Positions 1-6,104 of a DNA stretch of 6,413 bases are shown piece by piece. The translations under genes and the position numbers were made by a program. The notes under the pieces were generated by a model, which was not told where the DNA came from, did no database searches, and was given only the letters and a program-made list of their open reading frames with translations. Within the stretch, counting starts at the first letter, position 1. Each line of letters begins with the position of its first letter. Source of the stretch: an uncultured Veillonella sp. (GTDB lineage: Bacteria; Bacillota; Negativicutes; Veillonellales; Veillonellaceae); contig URZS01000068.1 in the NCBI GenBank assembly GCA_900552445.1, positions 1 to 6,413 of the forward strand, given 5' to 3'.

Positions 1-50
1 CATACGAGATCCACTCGTGACTGGAGTTCAGACGTGTGCTCTTCCGATCT
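1..50. other. Illumina indexed adapter left in the assembly (not genomic)
   Basis: Positions 1-10 match the inner end of the Illumina P7 primer (CATACGAGAT). Positions 11-16 are a six-base index (CCACTC, i.e. GAGTGG in the sense orientation), and 17-50 match the TruSeq read-2 adapter stem ending in CTCTTCCGATCT. The order P7 tail, index, adapter stem is exactly that of a library molecule, so this is vector-type contamination from an untrimmed read at the contig end. Read on the minus strand it encodes the tell-tale peptide RSEEHTSELQS, which occurs in many contaminated database proteins. True genomic sequence begins at position 51. Confidence 0.98.
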
Positions 51-242
51 CACAGACATCCAATCTAAAGCATATTCTGATACACCGAACACCGTTTTTT
101 CAGGATTAGGTCCATCTAAATCATCCTGTAACCAAGCAGATATTATTTGGTACATATTTAGTGTTTCATATTCGCTTACATCACTATAAAACTCACTTAG
201 CCCCTCTAGGTCAATCTCTAACTTAGCAATACAACGATACAT
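51..242 (-). CDS. Small acidic protein of unknown function, 3' end missing
   Basis: The gene starts at an ATG (242-240) preceded 8 nt upstream by a perfect AGGAGG (256-251), which is why I accept it as real. Sixty-four codons are genomic. The protein begins MYRCIAKLEI and has 13 Asp/Glu against 3 Lys/Arg in those 64 residues, with Trp at 37 and 61, and no signal peptide or membrane segment. I do not recognise a family. The frame stays open through the adapter (codons down to position 3 read RSEEHTSELQSRVDLV), so an automatic annotation would give a chimeric product; only residues 1-64 should be trusted. It lies downstream of, and in the same direction as, the citrate operon, but the terminator at 370-412 separates it, so it is probably a separate unit. 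The 110 nt upstream are AT-rich, with no convincing promoter that I can pick out. Confidence 0.7.
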
Positions 243-369
243 AGAAACTACCTCCTAAAGATCTCCAATCTTCTTATAGTAAAAGTATAACTATATCTAT
301 GTACCATTTTTATCTCATTAAGTTTTGACCCTGTATCTAAAATTAACACTAAATCATTTATAACTACAA

Positions 370-412
370 AAAGACCCTCTCCATAAGTCCGAGAACTATG
401 GAGAGGGTCTTT
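370..412 (-). terminator. Intrinsic terminator of the citrate lyase operon
   Basis: A perfect 16-bp inverted repeat (arms 370-385 and 397-412, core GACCCTCTCC / GGAGAGGGTC) encloses an 11-nt loop. On the minus strand the stem ends in CTTTTTG, a short U-tract, and it lies 75 nt after the citF stop codon. This fits a rho-independent terminator for the operon. On the plus strand the run after the stem is only TTTATATT, so a two-way function is possible but no plus-strand gene needs it. Confidence 0.9.
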
Positions 413-487
413 ATATTAACTAATCAGCAAAGAATGGTAAGACGGACGACGGAACCATTACAGATCCTATCGGACACCATATCTAAC

Positions 488-2035
488 TTATAGAGGTTTA
501 CGAACCACGTCAAGGATGGAACCATCGCGGTATTCTACGATTGCTACGATATCTTCGTCTTTGTCAGACACAGGAATGTCTTGTGGTTTACCTACTAAGT
601 CAAATGCTAATTGTTGTAATTCTTCAATTGTGAAGATAGGCAAGTTGCTATCTTTGAAGCGTTCAATCAAATCAGTGCGAGTTGGGTTGATTGCGATACC
701 ATATTCAGTAACAAGTACGTCAATGGAGGAGCCTGGTGTAATTACAGTAGCTACTTTATCACGGATCATTGGCAAGCGGCCGCGGATCAATGGGCAAGTA
801 ATAACTGTGCATTTAGCACCTGCTGCTGTATCGGAGTGACCGCCAGAAGCGCCCATCAATACACCGTTGGAGTCAGTCATTACGTTTACGTTGAAATCAA
901 GGTCGATTTCAGTAGCGCCAAGGAATACTACGTCGAGGTAGTTTGTAGTGCAGTCTGTCCAAGGGTTAGCGTACATGGAAGCAGACATTTCGATATGTGC
1001 AGGGTTTTTATCCAAGGATGCAGCTGCAGTAGTATCGAATGTTTGAGTATCGTAAATAGCGCGAATCAAGCCTTCTTCAAGCATGCCAGTCAAGATACCA
1101 GTAGCACCACCGATAGCAAAGCCACCTACTTCACCGCGTTTGCGAAGTTTTTCAGCGATGAATTTCGCTACAGTCAATGGAGCACCACCAGCACCCAATT
1201 GGAATACGAATCCATCTTTAATGATACCAGCTTGGTCAAGGAATTCACCAGCCAACTCAGCGATTTTAATTTGGATAGGATTTTTAGTGAAACCTACTGC
1301 ACCAGAAGCAATACCTTCTGGGTCACCAATGCAGTCTACTTCTACAACGTAATCTACGTCAGTTTGAGGGATTGCATAGTTGTGTACATAGTCAACTAAG
1401 TTATCAGTGATGATAACAGTTGTGTCTGCATAATGGGAGTCAACTTTAGCATAGCCAAGTGCACCACATGCGGATTTGCCCATACGGCCAGTAGCATTAC
1501 CACGAGGATCAGCTGTAGGAGCACCCATGAAAGCTACGTCGATATGAACTTCGCCAGATTCGATAGCACGAGCACGGCCACCGTGGGAGCGAATGATTAC
1601 AGGGCGTTTCAATACGCCTGGGTTTTGCGTTAAGAATTTACCAAGACGATCGCGCAAGCCAGATGTTTCGATAGCTGTTACAGTACCGTCTTGAATCATT
1701 TCTACTAAGAACTCATGGCATGGGGACAAGGAAGAAGATGCGATTGTGATATCTTTAATACCTTTCGCTTGTACGCGTTCCATAACCATTTTCATTACAA
1801 AGTCGCCATTGCGCAAGTGATGATGGAAGGACAATGTCATGCCATCTTTTACGCCAGCTTTTTCAATTGCTTCGTCGATGGAAGCAAGCACTTTGTTAGT
1901 ACCCACACGGCTCATGTGTACAGGTTTACCTGCACGGCTCACTTTAGGTTCGATTGCGAATTCACCTTGATATACTTCGCGACCTTCTAGTGCTGGGATA
2001 TTTGTTGGGATATCGCGACCTACTTTATTTAACAT
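488..2035 (-). CDS. citF: Citrate lyase alpha subunit (citrate:acetyl-ACP CoA/ACP transferase)
   Basis: This is the alpha subunit of citrate lyase, a family II CoA-transferase-type protein that swaps the acetyl group on the acyl carrier for citrate, giving citryl-ACP and acetate. The 515 residues match the usual length (about 510). Characteristic stretches are SFHHHLRNGD (69-78), RSHGGRARAIESGEVHID (149-166) followed by GAPTADPRGNATG (171-183), GAGGAPL (281-287), GASGGHSDTAAG (395-406) and VTEYGIAINP (442-451). No signal peptide is seen, as expected for a cytoplasmic enzyme. The ATG at 2035 is chosen because AAGGAG (2050-2045) sits 9 nt upstream. The first 11 nt overlap the end of citE, so translation is probably coupled. 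It is the last gene of the operon, and a strong terminator follows. Family II transferases use no covalent enzyme-CoA intermediate (known of the family), so free acetyl-CoA could in principle replace acetyl-ACP; this matters because the partner CitD looks unusual. Confidence 0.96.
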   Translation of the reverse strand: MLNKVGRDIPTNIPALEGREVYQGEFAIEPKVSRAGKPVHMSRVGTNKVLASIDEAIEKAGVKDGMTLSFHHHLRNGDFVMKMVMERVQAKGIKDITIASSSLSPCHEFLVEMIQDGTVTAIETSGLRDRLGKFLTQNPGVLKRPVIIRSHGGRARAIESGEVHIDVAFMGAPTADPRGNATGRMGKSACGALGYAKVDSHYADTTVIITDNLVDYVHNYAIPQTDVDYVVEVDCIGDPEGIASGAVGFTKNPIQIKIAELAGEFLDQAGIIKDGFVFQLGAGGAPLTVAKFIAEKLRKRGEVGGFAIGGATGILTGMLEEGLIRAIYDTQTFDTTAAASLDKNPAHIEMSASMYANPWTDCTTNYLDVVFLGATEIDLDFNVNVMTDSNGVLMGASGGHSDTAAGAKCTVITCPLIRGRLPMIRDKVATVITPGSSIDVLVTEYGIAINPTRTDLIERFKDSNLPIFTIEELQQLAFDLVGKPQDIPVSDKDEDIVAIVEYRDGSILDVVRKPL

Positions 2036-2990
2036 CGTATTCTGCTCCTTCCTCTAATTCAACTTTAATGCCTGCTGCACGTGCTTTATCAACTACGCGT
2101 TGTGCACGAACTACGATAGGACCATCGATCATTTTGCCATCTACGGAGATTACGCCTTTGTTGTTGCGCAATGCATCAGCATAGCTGTTCAATACCTTAA
2201 CGGAATGAGCGATTTCTTTTTCGTCAGGAGTGAATACTTCGTGGACAATTTTGATTTGGCTAGGGTGGATGCAAGATTTGCCATCGAAGCCCAACGCTTT
2301 AATGAATTCAACTTCTTCGCGGAAACCTTGAGGATCTTTCACGTCGGAGAATACTGTATCGATTACGCGGATACCTGCTTCGCGTGCTGCATGAAGGATT
2401 GTTTGACGAGCGAACAACAATTCAACAGCTGGTTTGCTTTTACCAGTGCGAAGGTCAGCGCGGTAGTCTTCAGCGCCAAGAGCAATAGCAACTACGCGAG
2501 GGCCATGGCAGATCTCACGAACATTATACAAGCCACGAACGGATTCAATAGCTACGATAATGTTGATGGTGCCTTCTTCCCAACCGTTAGCTTTTTCTAC
2601 TTCTTCAATTTTCTTCGCTACGATTTCAACTTCGGAAACGTCCTCAGTTTTAGGTAAACGAATCAAATCAGGTTTAGCAGGAACGATTACATCAAGATCA
2701 TCATACCCATAAGGAGTTTGTGTAGGATGGTTGATACGAACAACTGTTTCACCGCGGAACTTACGGGATTTCAAAGCTTCTGCCGTTAAAAGACGAGCAG
2801 TGTCTTTTTCTGTTACAGCAACGGAATCTTCGATGTCGATCATGATGGAGTCAGCACCGTGAATGTCAGCACTGTTAATCATTTTAGGTGTATTACCAGG
2901 CACGAACATCATGGAACGAGACAAGCGTTTTTTAGCAGCCTCTGTTAATGGATTTGTTTTAACTTCTGGAAATGTTTTATCGTTAGCCAT
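2025..2990 (-). CDS. citE: Citrate lyase beta subunit (citryl-ACP lyase)
   Basis: This is the beta subunit, an HpcH/HpaI-aldolase/CitE-family TIM barrel that cleaves citryl-ACP to oxaloacetate and acetyl-ACP with Mg2+. Family hallmarks visible in the 321 residues are RSMMFVPGNTPKM (25-37), IDIEDSV (51-57), VVRINHP (83-89), the acidic AIES (147-150), ALGAEDYRADL (170-180) and GFDGKSCIHPSQI (234-246). The glutamate of AIES and the aspartate of GAEDY are the usual metal ligands in this family. It is about 20 residues longer than the enterobacterial protein, mostly as an acidic C-terminal tail. The start overlaps the citD stop by one base (TAATG), and GGGGGAG (3006-3000) lies 9 nt upstream. The 3' end overlaps citF by 11 nt. 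Related lyases act on free CoA esters (citramalyl-CoA, malyl-CoA), so the fold alone does not fix the substrate; the citD-citE-citF trio points to citrate, or less likely citramalate. Confidence 0.95.
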   Translation of the reverse strand: MANDKTFPEVKTNPLTEAAKKRLSRSMMFVPGNTPKMINSADIHGADSIMIDIEDSVAVTEKDTARLLTAEALKSRKFRGETVVRINHPTQTPYGYDDLDVIVPAKPDLIRLPKTEDVSEVEIVAKKIEEVEKANGWEEGTINIIVAIESVRGLYNVREICHGPRVVAIALGAEDYRADLRTGKSKPAVELLFARQTILHAAREAGIRVIDTVFSDVKDPQGFREEVEFIKALGFDGKSCIHPSQIKIVHEVFTPDEKEIAHSVKVLNSYADALRNNKGVISVDGKMIDGPIVVRAQRVVDKARAAGIKVELEEGAEYDVK

Positions 2991-3259
2991 TATGCTTTGC
3001 TCCCCCTTTCCAATGCGCCTAATACGCGAGCTTTAATTGTGTAATCCCAAGCATTTTTATCTTGTACGATTACTTTCACGCCGTCAAAACCAGCTTCTTT
3101 CACTGTGTTTAAAACAACGGATTTAATTTGGTCGCCGTATTGGCGGATAACTTTGGATGTTAATTCGATTTCGATACCGCTAGCAATCGGTTCAACCGTT
3201 ACTAATGCATCATTTTTTTCGTCGAAGCCAGCTTGTGCAGCTTTTACTAATTGTGCCAT
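2990..3259 (-). CDS. citD: Citrate lyase gamma subunit / acyl carrier protein, lacking the usual prosthetic-group serine
   Basis: The small carrier subunit of citrate lyase normally bears 2'-(5''-phosphoribosyl)-3'-dephospho-CoA on a serine and shuttles acetyl and citryl groups between CitF and CitE. The 89 residues fit the family. The C-terminal half (VIRQYGDQIKSVVLNTV, then VQDKNAWDYTIKARVLGALERG) lines up with the enterobacterial VEKQFGDAIRTTILDVL and [21 protein letters not shown], and its place before citE is canonical. The odd point is the attachment motif. Known proteins have AGTLES-G/S-D with the modified serine near residue 14. Here the ungapped equivalent is AGFDEKND (10-17), with Lys15 in place of the serine, and no serine occurs before residue 27. 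The codon is a clear AAA. The ATG at 3259 has AAGGA (3270-3266) 6 nt upstream, and the stop shares a base with the citE start. The comparison sequences are from memory, so the identity of the family is firmer than the claim of lost modification. Confidence 0.9.
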   Translation of the reverse strand: MAQLVKAAQAGFDEKNDALVTVEPIASGIEIELTSKVIRQYGDQIKSVVLNTVKEAGFDGVKVIVQDKNAWDYTIKARVLGALERGSKA

Positions 3260-3292
3260 GTTGCATCCTTTCCTTGTGAAACATTTATAAAG

Positions 3293-3339
3293 TTCAAGTC
3301 TGTACAGGCTCGTCGCGAGAGCCTAGTACAGACATTGAA
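3293..3339 (-). other. Long stem-loop between transporter gene and citD
   Basis: Within the 123-nt transporter-citD spacer, three consecutive paired blocks form one stem: 3293-3297 with 3335-3339, 3298-3305 (GTCTGTAC) with 3326-3333, and 3306-3311 (AGGCTC) with 3319-3324. That makes 19 pairs interrupted by single bulged A residues at 3325 and 3334, with a loop of seven (3312-3318). On the transcribed minus strand the stem is followed only by CTTTATAAATG, a poor U-tract, so full termination is not expected. I infer a role in RNA processing, 3'-end protection of the transporter message, or partial attenuation that sets the ratio of transporter to lyase. Confidence 0.75.
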
Positions 3340-3382
3340 TACTAACAATTAAATTCTAACACTCCATAGTGAAAGTTTCATA

Positions 3383-4786
3383 TTACATGAAACCTGTGAT
3401 TTTCCACCAAGGAATACCAATTACGTAGTTCAATACTAAACATACTACTGCAATCATTAAACCAACTGTCCACCAGTCTTTTACATTGTTGTAACCAGCG
3501 GAGAAGATGATTGGACCAGGAGCAGCACCGTAGTGAGTTACGGAACCACCATAGGAGTTTGTACCAATCAGGATGAATGCAAGTAATGTAGGATCGATGC
3601 CTGCGTTCATACCAACAATTAAGAATACTGGAAGCATCGCGGAGATGTATGCAGTACCAGATGCGAAGAAGTAACGAACAGCAACGGAAATAATGGAGAT
3701 AAGGATAAGCATCATGAATGGATCTAAACCGAAGTTCATGTGAGCTTCTAAATATTTAGCCAACCATTCGAAGAATTTACCTTTAGACAATGCGGAGGAT
3801 AAGCCTAGGATACCACCGAACCAAATCAATGTGTTCCAAGCAGCTTTAGTTTTGAGCAAGTCATCCCAAGTAATAATACCACATACGAATGTAGCAATCA
3901 TCGCTACGATAGCAACTGCTGTAGCGTCAATTTTTATATCAAATGTTGGAAGAATCCAACCTGTGATCGCAAGAAGCGCTATAGCGATAAGACCTTTTTC
4001 AGACGCTTTCATAGGTCCCAATTCAGCTAAGCCATCAGCAGCAATTTTCTTGTTGTCGATTTCTTTTACTGTAGGGCGTTCATACATGTAGCCAATAATT
4101 GGAACAAGCATTAACATGATAAAGCCTGGTACGAACATTGCTAATGCCCATTGAGCCCAGTTCAAAGATACGCCTGTCAATTTAGTAATAAAGTCAAGAG
4201 CTAAATAGTTTGGCGCCATCGCAGTTGCAAAGAAGAAGGATGTTACCTTTGTAGCAAAGTAACCATTCTGTAAGAGGTAAGCGCCTGCTTTTTTTGCAGA
4301 TTCGCCAGGATAAGAACCAACTGCTTCAGCGATGGACAAATTGATTGGATATACGATACCAGCCGCACGAGCCGTGTTGGATGGTGTGGCAGGAGATAAG
4401 ATCATATCAAGGAATGCCGTAACATAACCTAGACGAAGTGTAGTACTACCAAAAGCGCGAACCAAGTAGTACGCAATGCGGTGACCAAGGCCAGTTTTAC
4501 CAAAAGCAACAGATAAACCGAAGGCTGCGAAGATCAACCATAATGCTGTATTGCTGTAACCAGTCAATACCTCTTTTGTATTGCTCAATAAAATAGAAGA
4601 TGTAGCAACACCTAATAATACTGTAATAGGAACTGGGAATGGTTTTAATACCAAGCCCACGATAGTAGCTAAATAAATACCGAATAATTTCCATACTTGT
4701 GGTTTAAGGCCTTCTGGTGTGCCCCCGAACCACATAAATGCGACGATGGCAACCATAAGGCCAATCCGCCATAATTTGTCTTTCAT
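3383..4786 (-). CDS. DASS-family (SLC13/CitT-like) anion transporter, probable citrate carrier
   Basis: This is an integral membrane transporter of the divalent anion:Na+ symporter (DASS) family, CitT/TtdT/plant 2-oxoglutarate-malate translocator branch. The 467 residues are almost wholly hydrophobic helices with a short cytoplasmic N-terminus. Key family features are the first substrate/Na+ hairpin SPATPSNTARAAG (131-143) with its Ser-Asn-Thr triplet (136-138), the hydrophilic loop after residue 233 (YERPTVKEIDNKK), ASGTAYISAMLP (375-386), and the second hairpin IGTNSYGGSVTHYGAAPGP (407-425). These motifs fit CitT-type proteins, which exchange citrate or tartrate for succinate; Na+ symport is the alternative mode. 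Citrate as substrate is inferred from the lyase genes 123 nt downstream. The ATG at 4786 follows AAAGGGAAAG (GGG at 4799-4797, 10 nt away), a weaker ribosome site than those of the lyase genes. It is the first gene of the operon. The 3' end carries a small 7-bp dyad across the stop codon (3375-3381/3387-3393). Confidence 0.92.
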   Translation of the reverse strand: MKDKLWRIGLMVAIVAFMWFGGTPEGLKPQVWKLFGIYLATIVGLVLKPFPVPITVLLGVATSSILLSNTKEVLTGYSNTALWLIFAAFGLSVAFGKTGLGHRIAYYLVRAFGSTTLRLGYVTAFLDMILSPATPSNTARAAGIVYPINLSIAEAVGSYPGESAKKAGAYLLQNGYFATKVTSFFFATAMAPNYLALDFITKLTGVSLNWAQWALAMFVPGFIMLMLVPIIGYMYERPTVKEIDNKKIAADGLAELGPMKASEKGLIAIALLAITGWILPTFDIKIDATAVAIVAMIATFVCGIITWDDLLKTKAAWNTLIWFGGILGLSSALSKGKFFEWLAKYLEAHMNFGLDPFMMLILISIISVAVRYFFASGTAYISAMLPVFLIVGMNAGIDPTLLAFILIGTNSYGGSVTHYGAAPGPIIFSAGYNNVKDWWTVGLMIAVVCLVLNYVIGIPWWKITGFM

Positions 4787-4847
4787 GTGTGTCTTTCCCT
4801 TTCTTGAATAACTTAGGCATACATAAAATCATCTAGTCTTTAACAAC

Positions 4848-4871
4848 GTAACAGCTCGCGACGTCTGTTAC
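4848..4871 (-). promoter_or_regulatory. Dyad in the citrate operon leader
   Basis: The arms GTAACAG (4848-4854) and CTGTTAC (4865-4871) are perfect inverted repeats separated by 10 nt, 62-85 nt before the transporter start. If the -10 box at 4896-4891 is used, this dyad lies in the transcribed leader about 13-36 nt after the start site. There it could form a weak hairpin or serve as an operator downstream of the promoter. Seven-base arms can arise by chance in a gap this size, so the call is tentative. Confidence 0.35.
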
Positions 4872-4890
4872 ATCGATTAAGTCTACACTC

Positions 4891-4919
4891 ATTATAAATG
4901 TTTAAAAGAATTATGAATA
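4891..4919 (-). promoter_or_regulatory. Candidate promoter of the citrate operon
   Basis: A perfect TATAAT (4896-4891) has a poor -35 match, TATTCA (4919-4914), at 17-bp spacing. This would start transcription near 4884 and give a leader of about 98 nt before the transporter. A good -10 with a weak -35 is the usual pattern of an activator-dependent promoter, in line with control by a LysR protein. The surroundings are very AT-rich, with other possible -10 boxes (TATTAT 4922-4917, TATAAA 4935-4930), so the exact site is uncertain. Confidence 0.45.
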
Positions 4920-4940
4920 ATAGATTACCTTTATAGGGGT

Positions 4941-4956
4941 TATAAAAACTTTTATA
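4941..4956. promoter_or_regulatory. AT-rich palindrome upstream of the operon promoter
   Basis: TATAAAA (4941-4947) and TTTTATA (4950-4956) form a 16-bp palindrome with a 2-bp centre. Its centre is about 64 bp upstream of the inferred start near 4884, where LysR-type regulators commonly have their main recognition site. However, the even spacing does not give the textbook T-N11-A form, and AT-rich DNA makes such palindromes often. Confidence 0.3.
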
Positions 4957-4974
4957 TCTACTAATCATACTTTT

Positions 4975-4991
4975 TATGCATTTTGAGCATA
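4975..4991. promoter_or_regulatory. LysR-type box candidate (TATGC-N7-GCATA)
   Basis: TATGC (4975-4979) and GCATA (4987-4991) are separated by 7 bp and contain T-N11-A (4977 to 4989). This is the architecture of many LysR-family operators, such as the ATAC-N7-GTAT type. It lies between the regulator's terminator and the operon promoter, about 100 bp upstream of the favoured start, or nearer to -60 to -75 if an alternative AT-rich -10 is used. The arms are short and a single such match could be chance. Confidence 0.35.
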
Positions 4992-5009
4992 GTTTTGCAG
5001 TTCCAAATG

Positions 5010-5051
5010 AAAAAAATGCATGTATACATCCCCAAAGGGGGTATACATGCA
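5010..5051 (-). terminator. Intrinsic terminator after the LysR gene
   Basis: An 11-bp outer stem (5017-5027 with 5041-5051, TGCATGTATAC / GTATACATGCA) and a 4-bp inner CCCC/GGGG stem (5030-5033 with 5037-5040) are joined through a 2-nt bulge (5028-5029), with a three-base loop. On the minus strand the stem runs directly into seven T (5016-5010), a textbook rho-independent terminator. It ends the BI-1/LysR transcript about 130 nt past the regulator's stop and insulates the citrate operon. It could also act as an attenuator if an operon promoter lies further upstream. Confidence 0.9.
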
Positions 5052-5180
5052 CTTACATGGTACTGCTTTGCTCTTTCGAGACATCTTTATTATGGGCTAT
5101 TATATCGAAAAAGTCCAATACTGAAATAGCATGGATAAACAGTTATAAAAGCTCATAGATATGCTCTATTGCAAAGATTC

Positions 5181-6092
5181 TTATGCTTTATATTCTCTAA
5201 AAATACTATTATCTACTACGGTATGTTCTTTGTAGTAATTTCGAACATACTCGATAAATGTCTTTACTACTACTAGATTTTCCGCATCCTTTGTGTACAC
5301 CATATTCGTATCACGTGTGATGCATTCACCGTCTTTATTGCGCAACGGACTTACATAAATATCTTTATCCTTGCAAGATCCAAGGCCCATATAGGTCAAA
5401 ATCGACCAGCCAAGGCCTGCACGAACAAAGTGACGACAGGTACTCATGGAGTTTACATCCATCGCAACACTCGGTGGCTCTTCAAAATGTTCAGCGCACC
5501 ATGTTTCGATGATGTTGGCTACAGACACATCTGTTTGGTATTTAATGAACGGTACCTTCTCTAACGACTCAGGTGGTACTAATTCTTTATATACCAAACA
5601 ATACGGCTCAGCCAGTAGTAATTCAGATTTACCAGACACATCATAGCCACCTCGCGCAAAGGCTACCATACAGTCACCAGTGTTAAACATCTTTACTACT
5701 TGATGGCTGAAAGCAGTCTTCACTTGAATATGAACATCTGGGTATTGTTCGCGGAAGGATTTCAATAAGGCAGGTAGCTCATAGTCTGCAAAGTTAATAG
5801 ATGACGCGATTTTCAAGGTCCCTTGAATCTTACCAGACGCAGAGTTCATAGCATTCTCCAATGCCTCTTGATCTTGCATCATTCTTTTACAGTAATCATA
5901 GAAAATTTCGCCTTGTGCCGTGAGGGCAATCCCTTCAGCAGTCCGCAACAATAGAGAATGGCCCAAGGCTTTTTCCATATGACGCAACCGATAGCTCAAC
6001 GCTGGTTGCGATAAAAATAATTTTTCTGCAGCCCTTGTAATGTTGCCTTCATCGACAACGGTTACAAAGGTTTGCCATTCTCTATCGTCCAT
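5181..6092 (-). CDS. LysR-type transcriptional regulator, probable regulator of the citrate operon
   Basis: The 303 residues have the standard LysR layout. An N-terminal winged helix-turn-helix (about 4-62) contains FVTVVDEGNITRAAEKLFLSQ... with the recognition helix around SQPALSYRLRHMEKALG (28-44) and the wing R-T-A-E-G-I-A-L-T-A-Q-G (50-61). A linker helix (about 63-88) leads to a periplasmic-binding-protein-like effector domain (about 90-290) beginning GTLKIASS. It is a cytoplasmic DNA-binding protein, and such proteins usually bind as tetramers and sense a small pathway metabolite. The ATG at 6092 follows AAGGAG (6103-6098) by 5 nt. Only 12 nt separate it from the BI-1 family gene, so the two are probably one transcript; a terminator follows. 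Unlike many LysR genes it points the same way as its likely target rather than away from it, so self-repression through a shared divergent promoter is not possible here. Control of the citrate genes is inferred from adjacency; the effector may be citrate. Confidence 0.93.
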   Translation of the reverse strand: MDDREWQTFVTVVDEGNITRAAEKLFLSQPALSYRLRHMEKALGHSLLLRTAEGIALTAQGEIFYDYCKRMMQDQEALENAMNSASGKIQGTLKIASSINFADYELPALLKSFREQYPDVHIQVKTAFSHQVVKMFNTGDCMVAFARGGYDVSGKSELLLAEPYCLVYKELVPPESLEKVPFIKYQTDVSVANIIETWCAEHFEEPPSVAMDVNSMSTCRHFVRAGLGWSILTYMGLGSCKDKDIYVSPLRNKDGECITRDTNMVYTKDAENLVVVKTFIEYVRNYYKEHTVVDNSIFREYKA

Positions 6093-6104
6093 ACTATCTC
6101 CTTG

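Noticed and set aside
433..459. AATGGT / ACCATT inverted repeat with a 15-nt loop after citF
   Set aside because: Six-base arms with a long loop are expected by chance, and the strong terminator just downstream explains transcript ending.
836..1399. 187-codon open frame on the plus strand inside citF
   Set aside because: It is the antisense of a highly conserved CitF region, has no recognisable protein features and no ribosome site. Open antisense frames are a by-product of the codon bias of citF.
2100..2657. 185-codon open frame on the plus strand inside citE
   Set aside because: It is antisense to the conserved CitE motifs, with composition unlike a real protein (very rich in Phe, Tyr and Asn) and no ribosome site.
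4497..4694. 65-codon minus-strand frame inside the transporter gene
   Set aside because: It is an out-of-frame shadow of the transporter coding sequence without a start signal.
4858..4873. Catabolite-repression (cre-like) site overlapping the leader dyad
   Set aside because: The central CG and several flanking positions of the cre consensus do not match; the dyad is explained as well by a generic inverted repeat.
4840..5052. 70-codon minus-strand open frame across the LysR-cit gap
   Set aside because: It begins inside the terminator stem, has no ribosome site, and its peptide is compositionally random; the region is better explained as terminator plus promoter.
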